Assembly (NCBI GenBank): GCA_021208885.1
Contig: JAJOJF010000019.1
Location: 1-50,060 of the forward strand
Source of the DNA: Burkholderiaceae bacterium
Lineage (GTDB): Bacteria > Pseudomonadota > Gammaproteobacteria > Burkholderiales > Burkholderiaceae_B
Reading direction: 5' to 3'
DNA: 50,060 nt
The notes below the pieces were generated by a model. It was not told the origin of the DNA. It made no database searches and worked only from the letters and a program-made list of their open reading frames with translations. A program made the translations under genes and the position numbers. This document shows positions 38,186 through 47,296 of the stretch, piece by piece. Position 1 is the stretch's first letter; the number at the start of each line of letters is the position of its first letter.

Positions 38186-39424
38186 TCAGAAAAAGTGCCG
38201 GATACCTGTCCCCACCACAGAGGTTTTTGCGGTGCTAAACGTTTGGTAGTTGTTGCCGTATGAGCCCCAGACGTAAACGTCAGTGCGTTTTGAGAGGTTG
38301 TAGAGGTAGGCGGCACTGAGGATATTTTGAGTTGCTAGCGCTGCGTTGGCCCTCAATGATCCGGTTGGCTGCAGCGCTTGCCATGACAACAATACCTTGC
38401 CACGTGGTCCGGTGGGGATCGTCGCTCCAAGGGCATATTGGGAGGACTTGGCGCCTTGTGCAAAAAGCACATTTGCACCTTCGCTAAAGGTTGTCAGCGG
38501 AGTCGAGTAGCCGCCGGCGCCTGCACCTTGCCCAAAAAATGCGCCATCAATGGTTTGCCCGATTGCGGCAGACACCTTGACCACTTTAAAGTCGTAACTG
38601 CCAGCCACTAGCCACGCTTTCGGTGTGGCCTGGTTTGTATTGGCGGTTGTTTGAGCGTTGCTGTCAATGATCTGGCTTGCGCCGTAAACTGCGTCATAAG
38701 TTGCCAATAAAGCAAGCGGTCCTTTGCTGTAGCGAATGGCAGCCGTGAGCATGCGCATGTTGGCGCTTGTCCCAAAAAACTGGGTGCCTGGTTGGATGGA
38801 GTTATTCGGTCCACCGGCGTAAATCGCGCTAAATCCAGTATTGAATGAGTAACCAATACTGGCTTGTAATCCATACATATCGCCACTTTGGTAGAGAACC
38901 AGATTGTTGGGTCTTACACCATTGGCTGAACCGAAAGATGAGCCCCAACCGGCTTGGCTACCAGAGATGTTAAAGGGATCAAAAGGAACCAGATAGCTAT
39001 AGGCCAGGCTTGCAGCCCGTCCAAATTGCAGCGAACCCCATCGACTGTTTGAAATCGCCAAGGTTGACTGACGACCAAACCCAAGGCCACCTTGGCCTAG
39101 CGTGCCGTTTTGCGCGTTCACACCCTCTTCAAGCACGAACTGCACAGACCATGGTCCTGAAAGAGACTCGTTGCCTTTGAGGCCCCAGCGCGATCCACTC
39201 ATCACGCCTGAGGTCATGCCAGCTTGAGAGTTACTTTGGGCGGGCCCCCACGTGCCAGCGCCACGCGAGATGTGGTTGTAATAGAGGCTTAAATCGATGA
39301 TGCCATACAGGGTGACAGTGGGCGCTGCCATTGACATTGGCATGACAAGCCAGGACATCAGGCCGAGCATTAGTTTGAGCTTGCAGTTTGGCACTACAGG
39401 CTTCTCAGATTTCGTTTTATTCAT
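38186..39424 (-). CDS. Gram-negative porin (Burkholderia type)
   Basis: A 412-residue outer-membrane porin. The signal sequence (KLMLGLMSWLVMPMSMAAP) is followed by VTLYGIIDLSLYYNHIS, the characteristic first strand of beta-proteobacterial porins. GSRWGLKGNESLSGPWSVQF and LGFGRQSTLAI are further family blocks, and the chain ends in Phe (GTGIRHFF), needed for Bam-dependent insertion. The start at 39424 is chosen by the signal peptide; 39436 is also possible and an extension to 39565 is not. No strong Shine-Dalgarno is seen. Its promoter is at 39543-39572. Confidence 0.92.
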   Translation of the reverse strand: MNKTKSEKPVVPNCKLKLMLGLMSWLVMPMSMAAPTVTLYGIIDLSLYYNHISRGAGTWGPAQSNSQAGMTSGVMSGSRWGLKGNESLSGPWSVQFVLEEGVNAQNGTLGQGGLGFGRQSTLAISNSRWGSLQFGRAASLAYSYLVPFDPFNISGSQAGWGSSFGSANGVRPNNLVLYQSGDMYGLQASIGYSFNTGFSAIYAGGPNNSIQPGTQFFGTSANMRMLTAAIRYSKGPLALLATYDAVYGASQIIDSNAQTTANTNQATPKAWLVAGSYDFKVVKVSAAIGQTIDGAFFGQGAGAGGYSTPLTTFSEGANVLFAQGAKSSQYALGATIPTGPRGKVLLSWQALQPTGSLRANAALATQNILSAAYLYNLSKRTDVYVWGSYGNNYQTFSTAKTSVVGTGIRHFF

Positions 39425-39542
39425 GTGTAATCGCATGGCAGGATTCAACAATGGTTTCGTAACACGCGAAACGTTTTGTGTGCTATTCACCGCTAAAGGG
39501 TGAAAGACCTGCTGTTTTTGGCATAAGAAGACTGATGATTGC

Positions 39543-39572
39543 ATTATCACCATAATCGGTGACATTTGTCGA
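39543..39572 (-). promoter_or_regulatory. Porin promoter
   Basis: On the minus strand TCGACA (39572-39567) and GATAAT (39548-39543) each match the sigma-70 consensus at 5 of 6 positions and are 18 bases apart. Transcription would begin near 39536, giving a leader of about 110 bases. Confidence 0.6.
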
Positions 39573-39787
39573 TGTAAGAATATGTAAGAAGATCCCGTCC
39601 GATTTGACCGGTGATGCTAAGGGCAACTCGATGCTGCTAGCGCGAACTTCGCAGCTAACCAGTGTTAGCCAAGCCTGGCGTAACGCGATGATGGTGTGTA
39701 GACGATCAAGATACCGTTTCGGCGTATAAACTGCCTCAGAATGAATATCGGGCGACAACACGCCCTCCATGAGAAAGGCAACATTCC
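39573..39787. other. Intergenic stretch between porin promoter and TAXI gene
   Basis: No gene-like reading frame is convincing. A minus-strand frame of 104 codons spanning 39483-39797 overlaps the porin promoter and has no recognisable family. The last part serves as leader of the TAXI gene, with AAAGG at 39774-39778. Confidence 0.5.
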
Positions 39788-41254
39788 ATGCCACCACCGA
39801 GCCGCCGTCTGGTTTCAGACAACTTCAAAGACCATGTGCTGGGTTTTCTTCAGGACATCCAATGGTCCATTCTGGCCTGGTACCGATACGTTAAAGAAAC
39901 TTGGCCCATCTTTGTGACGCTGTTGGTCGTTACCGCAGTGGCCATTTATTTCGCCGAACCGCCGCCGCCGTCTAAGGTCACATTTGCCGCGGGTGTGTCT
40001 GGTGGCTCGTACGAAGATATCGCCAAACGTTACAAAGCCTTTTTCAAGCGATATGACATTGAGCTCGAGGTATTGCCATCGACAGGTCCATTGACAAATT
40101 TGCAACGCATGGTGGATCCCAATGCCAGCCCTCGTATCGATGTGGCACTGACCCAATCGGGGTTGGCGCGTGATGTCAAGGGCATCGAGCAGCTGGCTTA
40201 CTTGGGGAGCATTGACTATGAACCGATTTTCTTTCTGCTGCGCAAAGACCGGTTGCCAGAGAATCAGGATGGCTTCATTGATGCATTGTCAGACCGGCGG
40301 CTAGGCATTGGTGAGCCGGGCACGGGCACCAAGGTTCAGTTTGAGCGCTTGCTGGCATTAAATAATCTCACCTTCAAGCAGTCGAACTTCGTGGTTCAGT
40401 CAGACCGTCAATCGGTCGAGGATGTGCTCTCAGGCAAGCTTGATGGGGTAGTGCTAGTTGATGGGATTCAAAGCGAGAACATGCAGGCACTGTTGAACTC
40501 ACCAGAAATCGTGCTCTTAAGTCCTTCGCGGGTGCAAGCGTACCATCGTCTGTTGCCGTATCTGGATGTGCTGACGATTCCCGAAGGATCCATCAATCTG
40601 GTTGACAACGTGCCCACCAAGGATCTTAAAATCCTCAGCACCACCACTGCCCTGGTGGCGCAAAAAGATCTGCACCCAGCCATTCAGTTCTTATTGATCA
40701 AGGCTGCGGTTGAAATCAGTGGTGCGGCATCATTTTTTGCGGGGCAAGACACGTTTCCAAAATTCAACGAATCCGCCATCGCTCGAAGCCCGGTGGCGCA
40801 GGAATATTTTTTGAAAGGCTCACCGTACCTGGATCGGCATCTGCCGTTTTGGTTGGCTGAATTGCTTGACCGCTTTGCCTACGTGTTGATGCCCTTTCTG
40901 GCATTTGCCTATCCAATCCTCCTGTCACTACCAAGCTATCGCCACAAGCGGCTTACGCGACGGATATGGACCAGTTATGGCAAGCTCAAGGAACTAGAGC
41001 TTGAACTGTCGAATGACTTTGACCCATTAAAGGTGCAGCAGTACCTTGAGCGCCTAGATCAAATTGAGGCCGAAGCCATTCGCGTGAAGATCTATGGCAG
41101 CCAGGGTGCTGACTATTTCAAGCATCGCCAGCACATTCATTTTGTGCGGGCGTTGCTCTACCAAGACATGCAAAAAGCGGGTCTAGGCGCTGAACCGGGC
41201 GCTTCAACATCCAAACCCATGGGGCATGAGGCTGGCAAGCGCCCGGAAGTCTGA
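39788..41254 (+). CDS. TAXI-family TRAP transporter solute-binding protein, membrane-anchored
   Basis: A 488-residue protein with an N-terminal membrane helix (about 40-57), a TAXI substrate-binding domain starting FAAGVSGGSYEDIAKRYKAF and including LGIGEPGTGTKVQFERLL, and a second membrane helix near residue 360 followed by a cytoplasmic helical tail. TAXI proteins bind carboxylates or amino acids. No TRAP permease gene (dctQM fusion) is adjacent, so it may act as a sensor or use a distant permease. AAAGG lies 9 bases before the ATG. It converges on poxB with a 6-base gap. Confidence 0.87.
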   Translation: MPPPSRRLVSDNFKDHVLGFLQDIQWSILAWYRYVKETWPIFVTLLVVTAVAIYFAEPPPPSKVTFAAGVSGGSYEDIAKRYKAFFKRYDIELEVLPSTGPLTNLQRMVDPNASPRIDVALTQSGLARDVKGIEQLAYLGSIDYEPIFFLLRKDRLPENQDGFIDALSDRRLGIGEPGTGTKVQFERLLALNNLTFKQSNFVVQSDRQSVEDVLSGKLDGVVLVDGIQSENMQALLNSPEIVLLSPSRVQAYHRLLPYLDVLTIPEGSINLVDNVPTKDLKILSTTTALVAQKDLHPAIQFLLIKAAVEISGAASFFAGQDTFPKFNESAIARSPVAQEYFLKGSPYLDRHLPFWLAELLDRFAYVLMPFLAFAYPILLSLPSYRHKRLTRRIWTSYGKLKELELELSNDFDPLKVQQYLERLDQIEAEAIRVKIYGSQGADYFKHRQHIHFVRALLYQDMQKAGLGAEPGASTSKPMGHEAGKRPEV

Positions 41255-41260
41255 TTTGCG

Positions 41261-42982
41261 CTAGAGCCTCAGATTCTGTTTGGCCAGATCGATCACCTCT
41301 TTGCCACGGCCATCAAGCACCGCCTTCAATAAAAACAATCCGAAGTGGCTTGCTTGTTCAATGGTCGTGGTCGGTGGCATGGCCAGCTCTTGTCTGGCGC
41401 TGACCACATCGAGTAACGCCGGACCAGGGTGGGCCAGAACCTCTTTCACCGCTGACTCAAGTTGGTCAGGATTGTCTACCCGAACTGCATGAATCCCAAT
41501 GGCCCGCGCCATCGCCGCAAAATCCGGGTTTTGTAGATCCACGCCCACGTCCACGAACCCGTTGGCTTTCATCTCCATCTCAACAAACCCAAGCGTTCCG
41601 TTGTTAAGTACCACGATCTTGACTGGCAAGTTAAGTTGCTTCAGGCTCAAGATATCACCCATCATCATGGCAAATCCACCGTCGCCCGACATGGAAATAA
41701 CTTGACGATTTGGGTGGCTGGCCTGTGCACCGATCGCCTGCAGCATGGCGTTAGCCATGGAGCCATGATTAAAAGACCCGATCAAACGCCGCTTGCCATT
41801 TAGCTTCAGGTAGCGTGCAGCCCAGACCGTTTGTGTGCCCACGTCGCAGGTGAACACCGCGTCATCGCTGGCGTTTTCGCTCAACAGCCTGGCGACAGCC
41901 TGCGGGTGTATGTTCTTGTCGCCAGGCCCGATGACCGCCAATTGATCCAGCTCGTGGCGTGCTTTTTTGTAGTGTTCTCGGGCAGCGTTCAGGAAACTGG
42001 CATCGGTCTTTTGTGCAAGGTGGGGCAACAGCGAGCCCAACGTTGTTTTTACGTCCCCCAGTATCCCCAGATCGAGCCTGCGACGGTTGCCCAGGCTCTC
42101 AGAACGACAGTCGATTTGTGCCACCTTGGCGTGCTCAGGATAGAACTGACGATACGGAAAATCGGTGCCAACCAAGAGCAGGGTGTCACAGTTACGCATG
42201 GCGTGATAACCCGAAGAAAACCCGATCAACCCCGTCATCCCTACATCAAATGGATTGTCATACTCGACAAACTCCTTGCCGCGCAGCGAATGCACGATGG
42301 GCGCATTCAGTTTGCTGGCAAGCGCAATGATCTCAGAATGCGCCCCGGCACTGCCGGCACCGCACATCATTGTCACGCGAGATGATTGGTTCAGAAGATC
42401 TGCCAGTGCTGCGATATCGTCCGGGTTTGGAGCAAGCACCGGTGGCCGAGGCTGTGTCCATGTCGGCGCGGGCGTGTCTGTCATTGCAAGCGCCACATCC
42501 CCCGGAATGACAACGACTGCCACGCCACGCTTGGCCACGGCAGTGCGAATCGCACGCTCCAGCACACGCGGCAAAAGCGCTGGGTTGGAGACTAGCTCGA
42601 CGTAGTGGCTGCATTCCTGAAACAGAATCTCCGGGTGTGTCGCCTGAAAATAGCCGGTGCCAATCTCACTGCTAGGGATGTGGGCGGCAATGGCCACGAC
42701 CGGCACACGGCTGCGATGGCAGTCAAACAGTCCATTAATCAAATGCAAGTTACCTGGCCCGCAACTGCCAGCACAAACTGCAATCTCACCCGTTAAGTGC
42801 GCCTCAGCACCGGCAGCAAATGCGGCCGCTTCCTCGTGGCGCATGTGCATCCATTGCATCTCGGGACGCGAGCGCAAGGCATCGGTAAAACCATTCAAAG
42901 AGTCTCCGACCACACCATAGATGCGTTTGACGCCGGCTTGGTGCAGGGTATCGACCATGAGTTTGGCAACGGTGTGGGACAC
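41261..42982 (-). CDS. poxB: Pyruvate dehydrogenase (quinone)
   Basis: Peripheral membrane ThDP/FAD enzyme that oxidises pyruvate to acetate and CO2, passing electrons to quinone. The 573-residue length matches E. coli PoxB (572). Features are [32 protein letters not shown] with the catalytic Glu, [17 protein letters not shown], the FAD region, and the ThDP site [19 protein letters not shown]. The C-terminus [13 protein letters not shown] resembles the lipid-activated tail of PoxB. The start is GTG with TAGGAG 6 bases upstream. It is the third ThDP decarboxylase-fold enzyme in this window. Confidence 0.93.
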   Translation of the reverse strand: MSHTVAKLMVDTLHQAGVKRIYGVVGDSLNGFTDALRSRPEMQWMHMRHEEAAAFAAGAEAHLTGEIAVCAGSCGPGNLHLINGLFDCHRSRVPVVAIAAHIPSSEIGTGYFQATHPEILFQECSHYVELVSNPALLPRVLERAIRTAVAKRGVAVVVIPGDVALAMTDTPAPTWTQPRPPVLAPNPDDIAALADLLNQSSRVTMMCGAGSAGAHSEIIALASKLNAPIVHSLRGKEFVEYDNPFDVGMTGLIGFSSGYHAMRNCDTLLLVGTDFPYRQFYPEHAKVAQIDCRSESLGNRRRLDLGILGDVKTTLGSLLPHLAQKTDASFLNAAREHYKKARHELDQLAVIGPGDKNIHPQAVARLLSENASDDAVFTCDVGTQTVWAARYLKLNGKRRLIGSFNHGSMANAMLQAIGAQASHPNRQVISMSGDGGFAMMMGDILSLKQLNLPVKIVVLNNGTLGFVEMEMKANGFVDVGVDLQNPDFAAMARAIGIHAVRVDNPDQLESAVKEVLAHPGPALLDVVSARQELAMPPTTTIEQASHFGLFLLKAVLDGRGKEVIDLAKQNLRL

Positions 42983-43138
42983 GGAAGTCTCCTATAGATT
43001 GGTGAACGCAGTCGAGAATAGCGTAAGTCATTCGCATCAGGTGAAATATTTTGTGTTGTTTGATGCAAAATGGAGCAGTAAAACGATGATCAATCTCTAT
43101 CTATATGAGCTGACCCAATCAATTTCTCAAGGCGAACC

Positions 43139-43777
43139 ATGATCTCTGCAAGTACGGATGCTAGATTGTGTCTCACTGAAATTTGCCGTCGAAAGCTGCT
43201 CGTTTTTGGTGCGGCGTCTGTTGCTGCTTGCTTGTCTGGCTGCACGCATGGGTTAGTTGCCAAAGAAGTTCCGCCGTCAGACCAAGCAGCTCAGGCTCAG
43301 GCGGTTCAGGCTTTTTACAGTCAAGTTGTTAAGTTGCAGATATTTGGTGTGCCTACCGAGGAGCAGTTGCGTGCATTGACACCAGTCATATCTGAGAAGC
43401 TTGCGATGCTATTGCGCCAGGCACGGGCTGCGGAGCATCACCTGTTTGCCCGTCACGGTGGGGCTGAGCCGCCTCTGATGCAGGGGGCATTGTTGGTGTC
43501 TTTATTCGAAGGAGCGAATCGGTTTGACAGCGCGACCCCGACGGCAGAGGCAAACGTCTGGCAGGCGACCCTGGCCTATGGCCAGGGTGTAGACACGGTT
43601 CAATGGGTTGACCGTGTTTGGTTGGTTCGAGCGCAACCGCAACAGCACCGGTCCGAAGCCCATCGGATGTCATGGGTTGTGGATGACATTCAGTTTTCCG
43701 GGCAGTGGGACTTTGCCCGACAGGGGCGTCTGAGCGAGGCTTTGCAAGCTATCATTAAGCAGGCGTATGATCAGTAG
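43139..43777 (+). CDS. Putative lipoprotein, DUF3828-like
   Basis: A 212-residue exported protein with a lipoprotein signal ending SVAACLSGC (Cys at residue 35). The mature part (FYSQVVKLQIFGVPTEEQLR and WVVDDIQFSGQWDFARQGRL) resembles DUF3828-type periplasmic proteins, small NTF2-like folds of unknown function. The family call is by eye. It is divergent from poxB with 156 bases between. Confidence 0.65.
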   Translation: MISASTDARLCLTEICRRKLLVFGAASVAACLSGCTHGLVAKEVPPSDQAAQAQAVQAFYSQVVKLQIFGVPTEEQLRALTPVISEKLAMLLRQARAAEHHLFARHGGAEPPLMQGALLVSLFEGANRFDSATPTAEANVWQATLAYGQGVDTVQWVDRVWLVRAQPQQHRSEAHRMSWVVDDIQFSGQWDFARQGRLSEALQAIIKQAYDQ

Positions 43778-43961
43778 CGGCGAATAGACGTGTGCAGGTT
43801 CAGTTAGCATCTCATGACAAATGGTTTGGTGCCAATCGCTTGCCAGCGAGTGAAAAGGACGACAGCTCGACACCAAAAAACAGGCAAAACCGACGCGCAT
43901 CAGGCATCGTGTGACAGGGCTAAAGAGGTGTGGCTGGGGTAATGTTTCAGAGGAGAAATCA

Positions 43962-44945
43962 TTGTTTAACGCCATCATAATCAACAAAGACGCGGCCGGA
44001 TATCGCAGCGAGTTGACTCAGGTTGACCAGGCGCAACTGCCCGAAGGCGATGTCACAGTCCGGGTGCAGTACTCTGGGTTGAACTACAAAGATGGTCTTG
44101 CTATTACTGGCAAGGGTCCAGTGGTACGCAAGTTTCCCATGGTGCCTGGCATCGATATCGTCGGCACGGTTGAACAGACTGACAGCCCGAACTACCAAGT
44201 TGGTGACTCGGTAATACTAAATGGCTGGGGTGTTGGTGAAACGCACTGGGGCGGTTTGGCGCAAGTCGCCAGACTCAAAGGCGATTGGCTGATCCCCTTG
44301 CCCAAGGCAATGGCCCCACGTGATGCGGCGGCGATTGGCACAGCCGGGTACACGGCAATGCTGTGTGTCATGGCTTTGCAAAGGCATGGTGTGAAACCTA
44401 CTGATGGCGAAATTGTGGTCACTGGCGCAGCTGGTGGTGTGGGCAGTGTCGCCGTGGCTTTGCTGGCAAAGCTGGGGTTTGATGTGGTTGCTGTCACCGG
44501 TCGTGCGGCTGAGGCAGACTATTTGAAAGCACTGGGTGCGACGAGCATCATGGATCGGACTGAGTTGGCTGAACCCGGCAAGCCATTGGCGAAAGAACGC
44601 TGGGCTGGTGCAGTGGATGTGGTGGGTAGCCATACCCTGGCCAATATCTGTGCATCCACACGTTATCGCGGCGTAGTGACAGCCTGTGGCTTGGCTGGTG
44701 GCATGGACTTTCCGTCAACGGTTGCGCCTTTTATTCTGCGTGGCGTGACCTTGGTTGGTATTGATAGTGTCATGTGCCCGCGAGATGAGCGTTTGACTGC
44801 CTGGCAACGACTAGCCACAGAGCTAGAACCAACGAAGCTGCATGCCATGGTTCAGGAAATTGGCATGGGTCAAGTCATTGATGTTGCTGGCAAGCTGCTG
44901 CAAGGCCAGGTCAGAGGTCGTGTAGTGGTAGATGTGAATCGTTGA
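43962..44945 (+). CDS. acuI: AcuI/YhdH-type acrylyl-CoA reductase (MDR family)
   Basis: A 327-residue NADPH-dependent medium-chain reductase. It has [17 protein letters not shown] at the start, [19 protein letters not shown] and [11 protein letters not shown], and a Rossmann fold with [22 protein letters not shown]. These blocks match YhdH/AcuI, which detoxifies acrylyl-CoA to propionyl-CoA. The start is TTG at 43962 with AGGAG 6 bases upstream; an in-frame extension to 43911 is not family-like. A strong terminator follows at 44989. Confidence 0.88.
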   Translation: MFNAIIINKDAAGYRSELTQVDQAQLPEGDVTVRVQYSGLNYKDGLAITGKGPVVRKFPMVPGIDIVGTVEQTDSPNYQVGDSVILNGWGVGETHWGGLAQVARLKGDWLIPLPKAMAPRDAAAIGTAGYTAMLCVMALQRHGVKPTDGEIVVTGAAGGVGSVAVALLAKLGFDVVAVTGRAAEADYLKALGATSIMDRTELAEPGKPLAKERWAGAVDVVGSHTLANICASTRYRGVVTACGLAGGMDFPSTVAPFILRGVTLVGIDSVMCPRDERLTAWQRLATELEPTKLHAMVQEIGMGQVIDVAGKLLQGQVRGRVVVDVNR

Positions 44946-44988
44946 TCTTGGTGCAATCATCGTTGGACAAATGCTAGGGAGATCTTAA

Positions 44989-45032
44989 AAACAAGTCAGG
45001 CCAATGGTTAATGCCGTTGGCCTGACTTGTTT
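44989..45032. terminator. Bidirectional terminator between acuI and amidase genes
   Basis: AAACAAGTCAGGCCAA (44989-45004) and TTGGCCTGACTTGTTT (45017-45032) are perfect 16-base inverted arms; three more pairs with one G-U extend the stem to a 6-base loop. A-rich and T-rich flanks serve both strands, as expected between convergent genes. Confidence 0.92.
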
Positions 45033-45046
45033 GCAGGCTCCTGAAA

Positions 45047-46171
45047 TTACTTCATCGGCTTGGCCGTGTTTGAAACATCTTCGATCGGTTGGCCACCAGC
45101 ATAGTCAATTTGCATGATTTGTTTGCCGTTGAAATCGAATTGATCCATGCGAATTTTGCGCAGGTTCTGGTTATCGTAGGTTCTGAAGTAATAGGTGAAG
45201 TTTTTGGGGTCGCGCGCTACCGTGGCTAGCGTCCACTCAATCTGTGTTTTGCCGCCCGGCTCAGCGGTGCGCACCGCGCCTAGCGGGATATCGAATTGAT
45301 TCAGCAAATGCAGCACCTTTTTAGCGGCATCTTCGCTGTCAGTCGGTGTCACAGAACTTGCCGAGAAGATCGCAGCACGCACAAATCGGGAGGGGGCAGT
45401 GAAATCACCTGGAAGGCCACCGAGACCCGATCCGGTGCTGTAGGCCTGAATTTCAACACCATCCACTTTTTTGGGTGAGGTTCCCAACGGCGTGAGGTTG
45501 ACGTAGTTCGACAGGTTGGTCATGTGCCAGTCAAACGGCGGCGAGTTAGTGATCACACCGAGCGGATTGTCTGAAACGGAAAGTTTCCCGTCAATTGGCT
45601 CAATCACAATGCTTTTGCCTTGCGCGTCGTAGACCACATAGTGCACCGGTGGGATTACCGGCCAGCCTTTGGGTTGTGTGGGCATGATGGCCACGTTGTT
45701 CATCTGCGCTTTGACTTCATCAACTGTCGCAAATTGCGACAGGATCCAGTTGGGAAACTCGGTGGGGCTGAGCGCTATGTTTTGGTTTTGTGGGGTGGGG
45801 TCTGGGTATTTAGCAAAGCCTGGGAAGTAGAACATCCCGACAGCCAAGCCTTTTTCATTTAAGCCATCCACAACAGCTGCCTCGCCAAAGGCATTGGTGC
45901 CTAGATAGGCGTATTTGCTGGTGTAGCTCATGCCTTGTTTTCCGTCCGGCAGCGTGCCGGTAAAGGCGTAACCGCGTGGCACAAATAGGCCGTTTAGGCC
46001 AAGATCGATGCCGAACTCGACAGTGCGACCACTCACGTAACCACCGTCCTTGGCTGTTAACGCTAAGCCAGTGCAGGCTTGTGCAACTGGTGTTGCTGCC
46101 ATCAGTGCCAGGGCAGTGGTGGCGACCAGGCGTTTGGATTTGGTTTTAAGGTTTTTGATGGGGTTTTGCAT
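45047..46171 (-). CDS. Linear amide C-N hydrolase (choloylglycine hydrolase family), exported
   Basis: A 374-residue Ntn hydrolase. The signal peptide ends at TPVAQA and the next residue is Cys33 (ACTGLAL), which becomes the N-terminal nucleophile after cleavage. Family markers are SGRTVEFGIDL (Arg and Asp near the active site), GLNEKGLAVGMFYFPGF, and VITNSPPFDWH with the conserved Asn. Related enzymes hydrolyse penicillin V, bile salts or acyl-homoserine lactones; Gram-negative exported members often act on the latter two, but the substrate here is not fixed. GGAG precedes the start. Confidence 0.9.
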   Translation of the reverse strand: MQNPIKNLKTKSKRLVATTALALMAATPVAQACTGLALTAKDGGYVSGRTVEFGIDLGLNGLFVPRGYAFTGTLPDGKQGMSYTSKYAYLGTNAFGEAAVVDGLNEKGLAVGMFYFPGFAKYPDPTPQNQNIALSPTEFPNWILSQFATVDEVKAQMNNVAIMPTQPKGWPVIPPVHYVVYDAQGKSIVIEPIDGKLSVSDNPLGVITNSPPFDWHMTNLSNYVNLTPLGTSPKKVDGVEIQAYSTGSGLGGLPGDFTAPSRFVRAAIFSASSVTPTDSEDAAKKVLHLLNQFDIPLGAVRTAEPGGKTQIEWTLATVARDPKNFTYYFRTYDNQNLRKIRMDQFDFNGKQIMQIDYAGGQPIEDVSNTAKPMK

Positions 46172-46288
46172 GGGCGTACTCCATGTGATGTCTCTACCTG
46201 AGACGGGATCAATGTGACCTCAGTTCGGGGTAATCATCGATCTGGCTTCAGACGATGGCGTGATGCATGAGGTCAATACAATCGACAC

Positions 46289-47140
46289 CTAGTCTGGAAA
46301 CAAGAAGGTGATTCCAGCGCGCACTCCCCAGCCTGTTGGACCGTCGGGTACGCTAGTGGCGAAATATCGAGTACCCAGACTATACGACACGGGCATGTCA
46401 CCAATTTTGCTGAGTTTTGAGACGGTGAAGTTAAGTGGGTTCTGGGCACGTCTGGCATCCCAGTTAAAGCTCGATTGCGTATTTAATGAGAACGTCCAGG
46501 CATTCTCAGTCACATATGAAACAAACGGCTGCCAATAGGTATTGTTGGCCGTGCCAGCCACTGATGATCCACCCACGTCCCAGGTGTTGTAGGCTAACAA
46601 ACCGACGGTCCAAGGCTTGCTCATGTAAAGACCGACGCCAGTAACGCCGAGCCCCGTTTGTCTTGTTCCGAAATTATCACCAGACAGTGAGGGGGTTGAT
46701 ACAACAGGACCTATGCCCCAGATGAACTTGTCATTGTTGTTCGGTGACAGGAATGTCTCAATAACAACAGGCCCCACGCCTGTGCCGCTATAACCGTCAA
46801 CGTTATCAAGGATACCTAGCGTTGCGACGGGCCGAACAATATAGTTCCAGTCTTGATTTAACTTCAGTGGCACGACTGGCTGAAACACCAGGTCATAACC
46901 TTTGCCTTTCCCATCGGCACCAAGACCTTGATAAGAGTTGAACTGTAGCGGTACAGAAATAAGGTCAGCCACCGGATTGGTCAGTTTGGCTGCCAGGTCA
47001 CTGGCACTTGATCCAGATGCTGCGCTTGAGGCTGGCTTTAGTCCACCGGTTGGCATTGAGGGTGAGCCAGCAGGCTGGGCAATCGTGTTCAGAGGCAGTG
47101 CCAGACAAGTGGCGAGTGAGAGAAAAAAACGTATTTTCAT
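46289..47140 (-). CDS. Outer-membrane beta-barrel protein, 'neuromedin U'-type
   Basis: A 283-residue exported protein with a signal peptide (to about residue 21) and a Ser/Ala/Pro-rich spacer, then DLAAKLTNPVADLISVPLQF, the mark of a family often mislabelled neuromedin U or 'transporter'. Alternating hydrophobic strands (WTVGLLAYNTWDVGG, WQPFVSYVTENAWTF) and the ending GVRAGITFLFPD suggest a small outer-membrane barrel. Function is unknown. Confidence 0.8.
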   Translation of the reverse strand: MKIRFFLSLATCLALPLNTIAQPAGSPSMPTGGLKPASSAASGSSASDLAAKLTNPVADLISVPLQFNSYQGLGADGKGKGYDLVFQPVVPLKLNQDWNYIVRPVATLGILDNVDGYSGTGVGPVVIETFLSPNNNDKFIWGIGPVVSTPSLSGDNFGTRQTGLGVTGVGLYMSKPWTVGLLAYNTWDVGGSSVAGTANNTYWQPFVSYVTENAWTFSLNTQSSFNWDARRAQNPLNFTVSKLSKIGDMPVSYSLGTRYFATSVPDGPTGWGVRAGITFLFPD

Positions 47141-47166
47141 GATTCGCTACCCATCAACTGACGTGG

Positions 47167-47196
47167 GCTTGCGTTGGTGGTGCATTCAACGCAAGC
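47167..47196. promoter_or_regulatory. Perfect hairpin upstream of the barrel-protein gene
   Basis: GCTTGCGTTG (47167-47176) and CAACGCAAGC (47187-47196) form a 10-bp stem with a 10-base loop, about 27 bases upstream of the minus-strand start at 47140. It could be an operator between the two divergent genes or a stem in the mRNA leader. Confidence 0.5.
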
Positions 47197-47296
47197 TTGC
47201 ATAAAAACCACTAAATTTGATTGTGCATTCTCAAGTGTGTGGCGTATGTAACAATTTGTGTTGCATTGGCAAATAAAAAGGCCTATGTTTTGTGAC

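Noticed and set aside
39483..39797. Minus-strand reading frame of 104 codons upstream of the porin
   Set aside because: It spans the porin promoter and the TAXI ribosome-binding site, has no family resemblance and no Shine-Dalgarno.
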